A DNA stretch of 64,000 nt, taken from Desertimonas sp963732335 (GTDB lineage Bacteria > Actinomycetota > Acidimicrobiia > Acidimicrobiales > Ilumatobacteraceae). The stretch spans positions 279,664-343,663 of the forward strand of contig CAVSZO010000005.1 in NCBI GenBank assembly GCA_963732335.1, read 5' to 3'. The notes under the pieces are model-generated. The model did no database searches, was not told where the DNA came from, and saw only the letters and a list, made by a program, of their open reading frames with translations. This document shows positions 17,275 through 26,596 of the stretch, piece after piece (position 1 is the first letter of the stretch; every line of letters begins with the position of its first letter). A program made the translations under genes and the position numbers.

Positions 17275-17524
17275 CGTCGCGGCGATGACCAACGCGCACG
17301 ACGTGGACCACGAGTCTGTCGTCGAACACCTCGTAGATGATGCGGTGGTCACCGACCCGCACCCGGTAGGCCCGTAGTTCGCCGGTGAGGCCGACGCATC
17401 CCGGTGGCCGGGGGTCGTCGGCGAGCAGGTCGACCGCGGCGCGAATCCGCTGCTGCTCCTTACGCGGAAGCGCGGCGAGGGCTTTGACGGCACGTCGGGC
17501 GATCTCGACTCGATACGCGCTCAC
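17264..17524 (-). CDS. relE: RelE/ParE-family toxin
   Basis: An 86-residue toxin of the RelE superfamily: YRVEIARRAVKALAALPRKE, RIRAAVDLLADDPRP, LTGELRAYRVRVGDHRIIYE and the C-terminal HRRDVYR, with the basic residues that such mRNA interferases use. ATG 17524 overlaps the antitoxin stop by four bases. The protein is basic and intact. Whether it acts on the ribosome (RelE) or on gyrase (ParE) cannot be decided by eye; the Phd/YefM-type partner fits RelE better. Confidence 0.88.
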   Translation of the reverse strand: MSAYRVEIARRAVKALAALPRKEQQRIRAAVDLLADDPRPPGCVGLTGELRAYRVRVGDHRIIYEVFDDRLVVHVVRVGHRRDVYR

Positions 17525-17772
17525 ACCAGGCCGAGGTCGGCTTTGACCTCGTCCCAGGGCACGTAGTCGTCCTCCAGGCGAGCGGCCGCTAGCTCCCGCC
17601 GGTCGGTTGCTTCCTCGGCGGCGTCAACGATGCGCTCGAAAGCCTCAGAGTCCACGATCACCGCGACCCGCCGGCCCCGCCGCGTCACGAAGACCGGTTC
17701 GCCGGACCGGCGGGCTTGGTCGATCACCTCCGCGAGGTGCTCGCGTGCTTCACTCACCCCCAACTCAGGCAT
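17521..17772 (-). CDS. relB: Phd/YefM-type antitoxin
   Basis: An 83-residue antitoxin: MPELGVSEAREHLAEVIDQA, GEPVFVTRRGRRVAVIVD and the acidic C-terminal DDYVPWDEVKADLGLV, a typical Phd/YefM arrangement of DNA-binding N-terminus and toxin-binding tail. ATG 17772 is preferred to an upstream GTG because a palindromic operator and a -10 element immediately precede it. Its stop overlaps the toxin start. Confidence 0.88.
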   Translation of the reverse strand: MPELGVSEAREHLAEVIDQARRSGEPVFVTRRGRRVAVIVDSEAFERIVDAAEEATDRRELAAARLEDDYVPWDEVKADLGLV

Positions 17773-17808
17773 GTACGAATCGTACAAGTCAGTTCCTTCG
17801 GCACGCAA
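17772..17808 (-). promoter_or_regulatory. Toxin-antitoxin promoter with perfect palindromic operator
   Basis: The perfect palindrome TGTACGA-A-TCGTACA (17772-17786) ends on the A of the antitoxin ATG. On the reverse strand TACGAT (17784-17779) is a -10 hexamer six bases before the ATG, and TTGCGT (17808-17803) is a -35 with an 18-bp spacer. This predicts a leaderless, autorepressed transcript, the same design as the vapBC promoter nearby. Confidence 0.6.
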
Positions 17809-18195
17809 CGCGAATCCCCAGAGACGAATGCTCCGCCGGGGTGCCGGTATTGCGGACCGGACCCCCCTCTACCCACGTCGCGGCGCACGACGCGCAACAG
17901 TATGTGTCGGAGAGACCGTTGCGGGGATGACCTGCGCGGCGCGAGGTGACAGTCGAGCGTCATGTCCGCCTGGTTTGGCCTCCGAGTGTCGACGCCTTGG
18001 CCACGAACGTGGCGTCACGGGATGGCACGAGGCGACATCGCCCGTCACGGTCCGGCCAGGACAGCCCGCGACGGCCACGCGGCCGCACAGCTCGGTGTCT
18101 CGTCGGTGGCGTGGCCATCGCCGATCATGTCGGTGGGGTTGGTCACCCTGTTGGTCACCTGATACCCAATCCGGACACCGATTTGCGGATCTACC
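17809..18195. other. Region between toxin-antitoxin module and tRNA-Lys
   Basis: About 390 bp with no gene I can support. One frame reads ARTARDGHAAAQLGVSS, faintly like a helix-turn-helix remnant, and GTTGGTCACC is repeated near 18136-18162. It lies at the tRNA 3' side, where an integrated element would have its attachment site. Confidence 0.35.
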
Positions 18196-18269
18196 TGGTG
18201 CCCCCCAGGGGCTCGAACCCTGAACCAACGGATTAAAAGTCCGCTGCTCTTCCATTGAGCTAGAGGGGC
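18196..18269 (-). tRNA. tRNA-Lys (UUU anticodon), CCA encoded
   Basis: The reverse strand folds as a tRNA: acceptor 5' strand GCCCCTC, D-arm GCTC...GAGC, anticodon stem GCGGA/TCCGT with loop CTTTTAA (anticodon TTT), T-arm with TTCGAGC loop, and encoded CCA. The 3' acceptor strand is one G short in a six-G run, giving 74 rather than 75 nt. This is most simply a homopolymer sequencing error. The 3' end faces the toxin-antitoxin/integrase region, making this a candidate integration site. Confidence 0.9.
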
Positions 18270-18355
18270 AGGCCGGTGCGCACCCGAGCGTAACGGCCAG
18301 CCGCCGGACGCGCTCGGTACGACCGCTGGCGCGCCACCGGGCTACAAACAGTGCC

Positions 18356-19217
18356 GTGGCGTATCAGCACATCATCTACGAGGTGGCCGACCCGGTCGCC
18401 ACGATCACACTCAACCGGCCCGAGTTCCTCAACGCCTGGACCGCGCGCATGGGCTTCGAGGTGGCCGACGCGTTGGGCGGGCGGAGCGCGACCCGGCGGT
18501 GGTCGGGATCATCCTCACCGGTGCCGGAAAGGGGTTCTGCGCCGGCGCCGACATGAAGATGCTCGAGCGATCACCGGCGGCGGACGCGACGGCGACCGCG
18601 AGGCAGCGCCGAGGCGATCATCGGCGGCGGTCCGAGGTGCCGCCCGGTGACCCGTCGTCGGCGAGGACCTGCGCGGCACGTACACCTACCTGATGTCGAT
18701 CCGCAAGCCGATCATCGCGGCGATCAACGGCGCGGTCGCGGGCATGGCCGTGCCGATCGTGCTCGCGTGCGACCTCCGCTTCATGAACGCCGACGCCGTG
18801 CTCACGACGTCGTTCGCCCAGCGCGGGCTGATCGCCGAGTGGGGGATCTCGTGGCTGCTCGCCCGGCTCGTCGGCCCGTCGGACGCCCTCGACCTGCTGT
18901 TCTCGGCCCGCAAGGTCGGGGCGACGAGGCCGAGCGGATCGGTCTCGTCAACCGCGCGCTCCCGCCGACGAGGTCGTGGCGGCCGCGCGGGACTACATCG
19001 CCGAGCTCGCCGCGCACTGCTCGCCGGCGTCGATCGCGGTGATGAAGCGCCAGGTCTACCGCGACCTGCACCGCGGGCTCGGCCGGCCGCCGACGGAGGC
19101 CGAGAAGCTGATGGTCGAGAGCTTCGGACGACCCGACTTCGCCGAGGGCGTGCAGTCGTACCTCGACCGCCGGGATCCCGAGTTCCCGCGCGTGGGCGGC
19201 GACCTCGACAGGCTGAA
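18356..19217 (+). CDS. Enoyl-CoA hydratase/isomerase family protein (several frameshifts)
   Basis: Crotonase-fold enzyme of fatty-acid or related CoA-ester metabolism. GTG 18356 begins AYQHIIYEVADPVATITLNR. After frame changes it reads VVGIILTGAGKGFCAGADMK (oxyanion-hole segment), then IRKPIIAAINGAVAGMAVPI (second oxyanion segment), CDLRFMNADAVLTTSFAQRG and LIAEWGISWLLARLVG, and ends SYLDRRDPEFPRV. The Glu of AEWGI is in place of the usual catalytic Glu. At least four frameshifts (near 18478, 18610, 18920 and 18970) break it. The end is approximate. It converges with the asparaginase gene. Confidence 0.8.
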
Positions 19218-19221
19218 CCGG

Positions 19222-20158
19222 TCAGCGCTCGCCGACGAGCGAGCGGATCTCGCCGACCGGCTCGACCGTGACCGAGGATCGCGCGGGACCGGCACGTCGT
19301 CGACATCGAATCCGAGCGATCGCAGCGCGGCCAGCATCACGGGCAGGCGCGCCCGCTCGCCGCCGTCGCGCGATCTTGAGCGCGACGGCGCGGCCGTCGG
19401 GGTGCGCAGCCACGTAGATCGCTTCGGCGCCGCCCTTGACGAGGAGTCCGGGGACGAGCCGCATCAGGTCGGTGTCGTGACGGCCCGCGCCGTCGACGAG
19501 CTCTGGGTGATCGGTCATCGCCCGGTAGGTCGCCTCTCGGCCGACGGCGAGGTCGCGGACGGCCATCGCCAGCCCGAGCAGCGGGACCATTGCGGTCGGT
19601 GCCCCGCAGCCGTCGACGCCGGTGTGCACGACACCGCCCGCGGCCTTGCCGATGTACGTGTCGATGAGCTGCTGCACCGGATGCGCCGGTTCGAGATACC
19701 CCTCGGTGGGCCATCCGTTCACGACGCACGCGGCGAGCATCGCCGCGTGCTTCCCGCTGCAGTTCTGCAGGAGCGACGTCGGCCCGCCCCGGATCGCAGC
19801 ACCAGCTCGGCGGCGCCGCGTGCTGAGCGGCAGGGCCGGCGTGTTGGCGAGGTCGGCCGCGGTCAGTCCGAACGCGGCCAGTAGCCGGCTCACGGTCGTC
19901 GAGGTGGATCGGCTCGCCGCCATGGCTTGCGCACGCCACCGCGAGCTGGTCCGTCTCGAGCTCGAGGCCGGACTCGACGAGGGCCTGGGCCTGTAGCGGC
20001 TTCAGCGACGAGCGCGGGTAGACCGCCGTCTCCGGGTCGCCCGCCGAGCAGGCGATCGATCCGTCGGCAGCAACGGCGACGACGACGCCGTGGTGGATCG
20101 ACTCGACCACTCCGTTGCGCGTCGTCTCGGCGATCGGTACGACGGCGCTCGTCTCCAT
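19222..20158 (-). CDS. Asparaginase II family protein (frameshifted)
   Basis: Matches the L-asparaginase II family (PF06089), distinct from classical asparaginases. METSAVVPIAETTRNGVVES starts at 20158. AVYPRSSLKPLQAQALVESG and LAVACASHGGEP follow; after frame changes come LLQNCSGKHAAMLAACVVNG, DGCGAPTAMVPLLGLA, and the C-terminus ending EPVGEIRSLVGER. The SSLKP and NCSGKHA motifs hold the likely catalytic residues. It probably hydrolyses asparagine or a related amide in the cytosol. Frameshifts lie near 19925 and 19370. The upstream permease runs in the same direction with almost no gap. Confidence 0.82.
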
Positions 20159-20164
20159 CACGTC

Positions 20165-21401
20165 GTTCCGTCGTCGCCGATGGGTCGGTTGTAGCGCCTT
20201 CGAACCTGGCGGCGCGGCGAGTGCGGCCGTCAACGCCGGCGGCCGCCGCCATCGGCGATTGGTGACGTCCGTGAGCTCGCTCTCGACGACCTCGTGGCGG
20301 GAACCCAGCTCCGAGAGCAGCGCCTGCGCCATCGCCGCGGCCGGCAGGGCGAGGACCGCCCCGACGGCGCCGAGGAGCGCGGCACCGCCCAGTGCGGCAC
20401 CGAACGCGAGCGCCGGGTGCAGCTCCATGGTGCGGGCGGTGATGCGGGGCGAGAGGACGTAGTTCTCGATCTGCTGATAGACGACGATGGCGATCAGCAC
20501 GACGAGTGCCTTCAGCGGCGAATCGAGGAACGTGATCAGCAACGGCAGAACGCCGGCGAGATACGTGCCGACCACCGGGAGGAACTGGCTCACGATGCCG
20601 ACCCACAGCGCCAGCGCGATCGGAGCGGCCGTGCCGATCGATTGGAACACGATCCAGTGGAACAGCGTCGAGAGCAGCGCCAGCAGCGCCCGCGAGTAGA
20701 GGAAGCCGCCGGTCTTCGTCGCCGCCAGCTCCCACGTGCGCAGCACCTGCTCCTGCCGGGCTGGAGTGAGCCGGCTGCAGATCGCCCGGCGCAGCGCGGG
20801 TCCGTCGGCGACGAGGTAGAACGTGAACAACATCACCGAGAACAGCTGCAGCAGCACGCTGAGCGCGGCGACGGAGAGGCGCACCGCGTTGTCCTGCTGG
20901 TCGGCGATGAACTGCTGCACCGCGCCGTCCGGATCGTTGAAGTCCTCGATCACCTCCTGGGCGTCGATGTTGAACCCGAACGCATCGTTGAGGAAGTTGA
21001 CGGTGTCGCGTGATGTAACGCTCGGTGTTCGTCAGCAGCTCGGCGATCTGCGAACCGACGAGCGTGCCGATGGCCGCGAAGAACAGCAGGAACGCGAGCA
21101 GGACGCCGAACAGGAGGAGCGCGGTCGCCGACCCCCGGCGCCAGCCGCGGCGGGACAGGCGATTCACGCCGGGCTCGATCGCCAGCGACAGGAACAGCGA
21201 CATCAGGACGAGAATGACGAGGTCGCTGAGCTTCGACCAGAACACCCTGACCGCGAGCGCGGCGAGGGCGCCGGTCCAGAACACGATGGTCGCCGGGACC
21301 ACCCAGCGCGGCATGCGGGAGCCTCCCGGCACCGCCGCCTTGATCGCGTCGACCGCGTCGTCAGCGGCCGAATTCGGCGCAGCCGACTCGTCCGAGGTCA
21401 C
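20165..21401 (-). CDS. AI-2E/PerM family permease 1 (frameshifted)
   Basis: Polytopic membrane protein of the AI-2E transporter superfamily (PF01594). The N-terminus has hydrophobic segments WVVPATIVFWTGALAALAV and DLVILVLMSLFLSLAIEPGV, and GVLLAFLLFFAAIGTLVG. One extra base near 21010 interrupts the frame, after which VIEDFNDPDGAVQQFI, the family loop VSQFLPVVGTYLAGVLPLLI and IVVYQQIENYVLSPRITART (conserved ENY-x-x-x-P) follow. The usual C-terminal hydrophobic helix is LLGAVGAVLALPAAAMA. Substrate cannot be inferred. The 3' stop is not visible before the asparaginase start, suggesting another frame error. Confidence 0.82.
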
Positions 21402-21423
21402 GAGGCGAGGCTAACCACGCAGG

Positions 21424-22674
21424 TCAGCCGTCCTCGCCACTGGCTCCGTCGTCGACGAATTCGGCGCCGGCGACGACGAGATCCTTGGCCAGTGTCCCCC
21501 TCCCGGTCGCGCCGACGACGTCGAGCCCGAGCCAGCCGGCCATGTCGCTGAGCTCGGCGAACAGCTCCTCGGCGATGCGCGGCCGGTCGCGCCGTTGTCG
21601 AGGTCGGTCTCGACGTGGGCGGCCTGCACCCGCAGGACTCCCGCCGCCCGATCGGCCTTCAGATCGACGCGACCGGCGAGATGGCCGTCGAGCAGGAACG
21701 GCAGCACGTAGTAGCCGTAGATCCGCTTCGGCTTCGGCGTGTAGATCTCGAGACGGTAGTCGAAGTCGAACAGCGCGCTCCGTGCGCTCGCGGTTCCAGA
21801 CCAGCGAGTCGAACGGGCTGAGCAGGGCTCGCCCGGTGATCGATCGCGGGGCCTGGACTTCGGGGTGGAGGAACGCCGGCCTGTCCCAGCCCTCGACGTC
21901 AGCCGGCACGAGCGCGCCCTGCGTCGACGAGCTCGGCGACGATCGGCTTGGCACTTCGGGGCGTTGAGCCGGTGGTAGTCGGTGAGATCGGTGAACGTCG
22001 CGACGCCGAGCGAACGGGCGGCGAGCAGGAGCAACTCCTTTCGCGCTTCGCGCTCCGCGGGTCGGTGGCTCGGCCAGGACGTCGGCGGGCAGCATCCGCT
22101 CGACGATGTCGTAGAGGCGGGCGAAGTCGCTGGCGCCGGCGGGTGGCGCCGATGATGCCGTGGTCGAACAGCGCCTCCAAGGCGATCTTGCGCGTCGTCC
22201 CAGTCCCACCACGTGCCGCCTTGCCGCTTCACCCGGCCGTGGACGTCGCCGACGACGATCGGCCCCTGGTTGCGCACCTGCTCGAGGACCCGCTCGACCT
22301 GGGCCCGGTGCGGTCGAGAACCACCGCCCCTCCCCGCGTGCCCTGTAGGCCTCCATCCGCCATCGCCACAGATGGCGGTGCTTCGTCGGCACCAGGGACG
22401 CCGCGTGGGCCCAGTACTCGAACAGCTCTCCGTCGTCGACGGCGTCGGGGATCAGCGTGCGCGGGTGCGGGCCGAGCCGGGCGAACAGCGGCAGTTCCTG
22501 GCTGCGAACGAGCACGTTGACCGAGTCGATCTGGATCAGCCCGATCGTGTCGAACACGCGGCGAAGGTGGCGGCGGTGACCGCCGGTCGGGCGCGGCCGG
22601 GCGAAGCCCTGCGCGGCGAGCGCGATCCGGCGGGCGGCATCGGCGGAGAGCGTGACGGGGGATGGCGCGGTCAT
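21424..22674 (-). CDS. YcaQ/AlkZ-type DNA glycosylase (winged-helix, frameshifted)
   Basis: Member of the HTH_42 family (PF06224), whose characterised members unhook DNA crosslinks or remove alkylated bases. It shows RRIALAAQGF, RRVFDTIGLIQIDSVNVLVR, the LGPHP segment, ELFEYWAHAASLVP with the Trp-Ala-His typical of the family, and RHLWRWRMEAYR. After frame changes come ALFDHGIIGA and GYYVLPFLLDGHLAGRVDLK, ending GAEFVDDGASGEDG. At least four frameshifts occur. It probably acts alone in DNA repair. Confidence 0.78.
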   Translation of the reverse strand: MTAPSPVTLSADAARRIALAAQGFARPRPTGGHRRHLRRVFDTIGLIQIDSVNVLVRSQELPLFARLGPHPRTLIPDAVDDGELFEYWAHAASLVPTKHRHLWRWRMEAYRARGEGRWFSTAPGPGRAGPRAGAQPGADRRRRRPRPGEAARRHVVGLGRRARSPWRRCSTTASSAPPAGASDFARLYDIVERMLPADVLAEPPTRGARSAKGVAPARRPFARRRDVHRSHRLPPAQRPEVPSRSSPSSSTQGALVPADVEGWDRPAFLHPEVQAPRSITGRALLSPFDSLVWNRERTERAVRLRLPSRDLHAEAEADLRLLRAAVPARRPSRRSRRSEGRSGGGSPAGAGRPRRDRPRQRRDRPRIAEELFAELSDMAGWLGLDVVGATGRGTLAKDLVVAGAEFVDDGASGEDG

Positions 22675-22699
22675 GACCCGAGAGCGTACAATTGTTCGA

Positions 22700-23475
22700 T
22701 CACACCGTCGGGTACAGGTTGATCGTGGCGTGCATGCCGCCGTCGGCCGACAGGGTCTCGCCGGTGATCGACCGGGACGCGTCCGACGCGAGGAAGGTCA
22801 CGACGTCGGCGATCTCGCTCGGCTCGGTGAGCCGGCGGGTCGGGATCACGCCGAGTGACCGACTCGCTGACGCCCGGCTTGGCCAGGTTCTCGCGCCACA
22901 TGTCGGTGTCCACGACGCCGGGGCGACGGCGTTGGCGCGGATGCCGACGGGGCCGTACTCCATCGCCAGCGCGCGGGTCATCCCGTCGATCGCCGCCTTG
23001 CTCGCGGCGTACGCGGCCCGGCGGGGCGTGCCGCGCAAGCCGCTGACCGAGCTGATCGACACGATCGAACCCGACCGGGCGGCGATCATCGACGGCAGCA
23101 CCGCCGTCGTCAGCAGGAGCGCGGAGCGGACGTTGGCGTTGAGCAGCACGTCGATCTCGTCGGCGGTGAGCTCGTCGCTCGGCTTGCGCAGCAGGCGTCG
23201 CCGGCGTTGTTGACGAGGACGTCGACCCGGCCGCCGAACGCGTCGAGCGCTCGCCGCCGCGGCCGCAGCCGGGCCGTCCGGCGTGCTGAGATCGGCCGAC
23301 GACGACGACCGGATCGTTGGCGAGCATCGCGGCGATCTCCTGCGAGCTGGTCTCGGTGCGGGCGATCGAGCGCGACCCGCGCGCCGGCGGCGTCGAGCGC
23401 GCCGGCGATCGCCGCGCCGATGCCCCGGCCCGCCCCGGTCACGATGGCCGTGCGGCCGTCGAGCGCGCCGGCCAC
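22700..23475 (-). CDS. Short-chain dehydrogenase/reductase (frameshifted)
   Basis: NAD(P)-dependent oxidoreductase of the SDR superfamily. GTG 23475 reads AGALDGRTAIVTGAGRGIGA, with the Gly-rich nucleotide loop TGAGRGIG. After frame changes DVLVNNAG, NANVRSALLLTTAVLPSMI, the Ser in SIVSISSVSG, the Y-x-x-x-K motif in AAYAASKAAIDG, and SITGETLSADGGMHATINLY follow. This order is typical of FabG-like enzymes. Substrate unknown. Frameshifts lie near 22915, 23195 and 23290-23390. It starts three bases after the cyclophilin stop, so they may be co-transcribed. Confidence 0.82.
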
Positions 23476-23478
23476 GGT

Positions 23479-24046
23479 TCAGTCGTCCGACATCGGTGAT
23501 CGTGACCGAGTTGATGACGACGTCGTTCTTCGGGCGGTCGCCGAGCGCCGGTCGGCACGTTCTGCATCGCGTCGACGACGTCGAGGCCCTTGACGACCTT
23601 GCCGAACAGGCTGTACTGCGGCGGCAGGCCGACGCCGCTCGGGCCCGGAGACGATGAAGAACTGGCTGCCGTTGGTGTTCGGGCCGGCGTTGGCCATCGC
23701 CACCGAGCCGATCTCGTAGCTGGCCGGGCTTGGGCAGCTCGTCCTCGAACTGGTAGCCGGGGCCGCCGCGGCCGGTGCCGGTCGGGGTCGCCGCCCTGGC
23801 ACATGAAGCCGTTGATGATGCGGTGGAAGATCACGCCGTCGTAGTAGTGGTGCAGGGCGAGGAACACGAAGTTGTTGACCGTCTTGGGCGCGCTTCGGCG
23901 GCGTCGAGCGCGATCACCAGCTCGCCGAGCGACGTGTCGATCGTCGCGGTGTAGCGCTTGGCCGGGTCGATCCCCAGCTCGGGCGGCGACCTGAACTGCT
24001 GCTTCTTGGGCGCGGAACCGTCGAACGGCGGGAACTCAGAAGCCAT
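23479..24046 (-). CDS. Cyclophilin-type peptidyl-prolyl isomerase (frameshifted)
   Basis: Cytosolic proline isomerase. The start MASEFPPFDG lacks a signal peptide. Family motifs across frames are ATIDTSLGELVIALDAAEA, HHYYDGVIFHRIINGFMCQG (with the catalytic Arg in FHR), SVAMANAGPNTNGSQFFI, and LPPQYSLFGKVVKGLDVVDA. Removing one base near the end gives TITESDD and the TGA at 23479-23481. Frameshifts near 23890, 23790, 23730, 23645 and 23550. Firm family call. Confidence 0.88.
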
Positions 24047-24140
24047 GGCCGGGCACCCTATCCGCGCGGTGTTCGATGACCGATCGGGAGCAGACATGAC
24101 GGTTCGGTCATGTCTGGTCCCATCGGTCGGCCCTCTGGGC

Positions 24141-25743
24141 TCAGTTGCGGGCGTCGTAGTCGATGATCAGAGGTTGGCCTGGCGGCGGCGGCGGCGAGCG
24201 GCGTCCTGCGACTCGGCGCCGCCGAAGATCGTCGCGCCAGCATCTGGCGGTGACGCCGCGGACCTCGCGCAGCGGGCCGAGCACCGGACCGACGGCGCTG
24301 AAGTCATCGGCGGCGAAGTTGAGCTGGTCGTAGGCGACCAGAAGCGGGGGTCGGCGGCGTACGTCGCGGCGAGCGGCTCGAGCGTCGATGCGCGTCGTCG
24401 CGGACCGGCACGTAGCCGGTCGCGTCGGCCCACGTCGACTGCGACTCGGGCTCGCGAGGAACGTGATGTAGTCCCACGCCGCGGCGGCCTCGGCGTCGCC
24501 CTTGTCGCGCGACGATGTACAGCGCCGCGCCGCCGACGAGCGCGCTCGGCGTGTCGGCCGGGCCGGGCATCGGCCCGACGCCGATGTCGTCGCGGTCACG
24601 CCGGGGATCAGGCCGCCGTCGACGACGCTGAGCACGGTGCCGAGCGCCGCCGACGTGGCGATCGCCATCGCCGCCGGGTTCGTCCGGGTCGGCGAGCTGC
24701 AGCAGGACGTCCTGTCCGCGCGGGTTGTCGCCGACGTAGACGGCGAGGCCGTCGGTCGATCAGCGTACTGCACGGCCGTCAGCAGGCTCGACGGCTCTGG
24801 CCGTCGTACAGCACCTGGGTCGCCGGCGCCGCGCGGCCGTTGCCGTTGTCGGCGTAGGGCAGTCCCGGCTCGGCGAACCACTGCTCGAGGAACCAGCCGC
24901 CGCCCGAGTCGACGCCCGAGTCGAACGCGATGCCGTACGCCGCGGCCCCGGAGTCGACGATCTGCTGCGAGTACGTCGCGGAGCTCGTCGAGCGACACCG
25001 GCGGATCGTCCGGATCGAGCCCGGCCGCCTCGAACATGTCCTTGTTGTAGTAGAGAACCGGGTTGCAGACGTTGAACGGCATCGCCCCACTGCACGCCGC
25101 CGGTCGTGGTAGGCGAGCGAGCGCCCGGGGCAGGAACGTCGACGTGTCGTAGCCGCTCGGCCTCGATGCACGCCGTCGACGGGACCGACGGTGTCGGTGT
25201 CGGCCATCTGCTGGAGCATGTACTCGGGCAACTGGATCAGGTCGGGCCGGCTCGTCCTGGCTCGACTGGAAGTACTTGTCGATCGATCTCGCTTGTAGCC
25301 GTCTGGTTCTGCAGCTCGACGCGCACCCGGTCCTGGCTGGCGTTGTACTCGTCGGTGAGCTGCGTGCAGCGCCTCCTCGGCGCTCGACTGCATCCCGTGC
25401 CAGAACGTGATCTCGACCGGCCCGGCGGCGCCGTCGAGCGCGTCGACCGGGCACGGCGCGAGTCGACGGTCGGGCGCCCGGGATCGACGTCGTCGTCGGC
25501 GGGAACAGCGCGATCGTGGTCGGCGGCGGCAGCGTCGTCGACGCGGCCGGCGGTCCGGCGACGGGAACGGCTGACCCGGTCGTGGCCGGCGTGCCGTCGC
25601 CGGCTGGTGCGCTGGGCGGCACCGTCGTCGGCGTGCCGTGCGTCGTTGCCGGCCTCGAGGATCGACTGGCCCGAGCCGCACGCCGCCAGGCGACAGCCGA
25701 CGGTCGCGGCGACGACGCAGGTCGGGTCGCTCGACGATCTCAT
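24141..25743 (-). CDS. ABC transporter extracellular solute-binding protein (heavily frameshifted)
   Basis: Lipoprotein that would deliver a sugar or glycerol-3-phosphate-like solute to the permeases encoded just upstream. ATG 25743 overlaps the permease stop. A signal peptide with lipobox LAAC (Cys near residue 21) is visible. Family segments scattered over frames are VEITFWHGMQSSAEEALTQL, QLPEYMLQQMADTDT, VCNPVLYYNKDMFEAAGLDP, VSLDELRD and AAAWDYITFLASP, typical of family-1 binding proteins. About a dozen single-base indels break the gene, one of the densest clusters in the window. The ligand cannot be inferred. Confidence 0.8.
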
Positions 25744-26596
25744 CCCTTGACCGCTCCTGCGGTGAGGCCGCGGACGAGCTGGCGCTGGAACACGAGCAGC
25801 ACGACGACGATCGGGATCGCGGCGATGACCGTGCCCGCCATCACGCAGGTTGGGCTCGTCGAGGTTGCCGTCTGCGGAGCTGGCGCAGCCCGCTCTGCAC
25901 CGTGTTCATGTCCTCCTCGGTGGTGATCAGGTTCGGCCAGAGGTACTGGTTCCAGCGTGCCGAGGAAGCTGAACAGCGCCGAGCGCGCCGAGCGTCGGGC
26001 GCACGAGCGGGATGGCGACGTGGCGGAGGAACCCGAGGTGGCCGACGCCGTCGATGCGCGCGGCGTCGCGCAGGTCGCGGGGCAGCGTCATGAACACCTG
26101 GCGCACGAGGAACGTCGCCGAACGCGGTGGCGAGGAACGGGACGATCAGGCCCTGGTACGAGTTGAGCCAGCCGAGCGAGTCGACGGTCCGGCGGTTGAC
26201 GACGAGCGTCGCCTCGAGCGGCACGAGCAGCGTGGCGAGGAACACGCCGAACAGCAGCGTTGCGTCCGGGGAAGTCGAGCATCGCGAACGCGTACGCCGC
26301 GAGCACCGACGTGACGACCTGGGCGACCGTGACGACGACGGCGACGACGAGCGAGTTGAGCAGGTAGCGGCCGAGATGGCCCTCGGTCCACGCGTCGCGG
26401 AGCACGTCGAGCGTGAACGACGTCGGGCAGCAGCGGGTTGGCGAGCACCTCGTCGCCGGGCTTCAGCGCGGCGATCACCGTCGTGTAGATCGGGGAACAG
26501 CACGACCAACGGCGACGCCGCCGAGCAGCACGTAGCGGCCGACCGCGCCGACGCCGCGGCGGCGGTCTCGAGTCGACGCGTCGGCGACTCAGCCAT
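25740..26596 (-). CDS. Sugar ABC transporter permease, MalG/UgpE type (frameshifted)
   Basis: Inner-membrane permease. ATG 26596 starts MAESPTRRLETAAA. Later segments YLLNSLVVAVVVTVAQVVTS and AYAFAMLDFPG, and WNQYLWPNLITTEEDMNTVQ, belong to the MalG family. The C-terminus VMAGTVIAAIPIVVVLLVFQ ... FVRGLTAGAVKG-like ending reads RQLVRGLTAGAVKG, a hallmark of this family. It overlaps the binding-protein gene by four bases (ATGA). About eight frameshifts. Confidence 0.82.

Noticed and set aside
18136..18162. Short repeat GTTGGTCACC twice near tRNA-Lys as attachment site
   Set aside because: It does not match the tRNA 3' end and no second distant copy was found.
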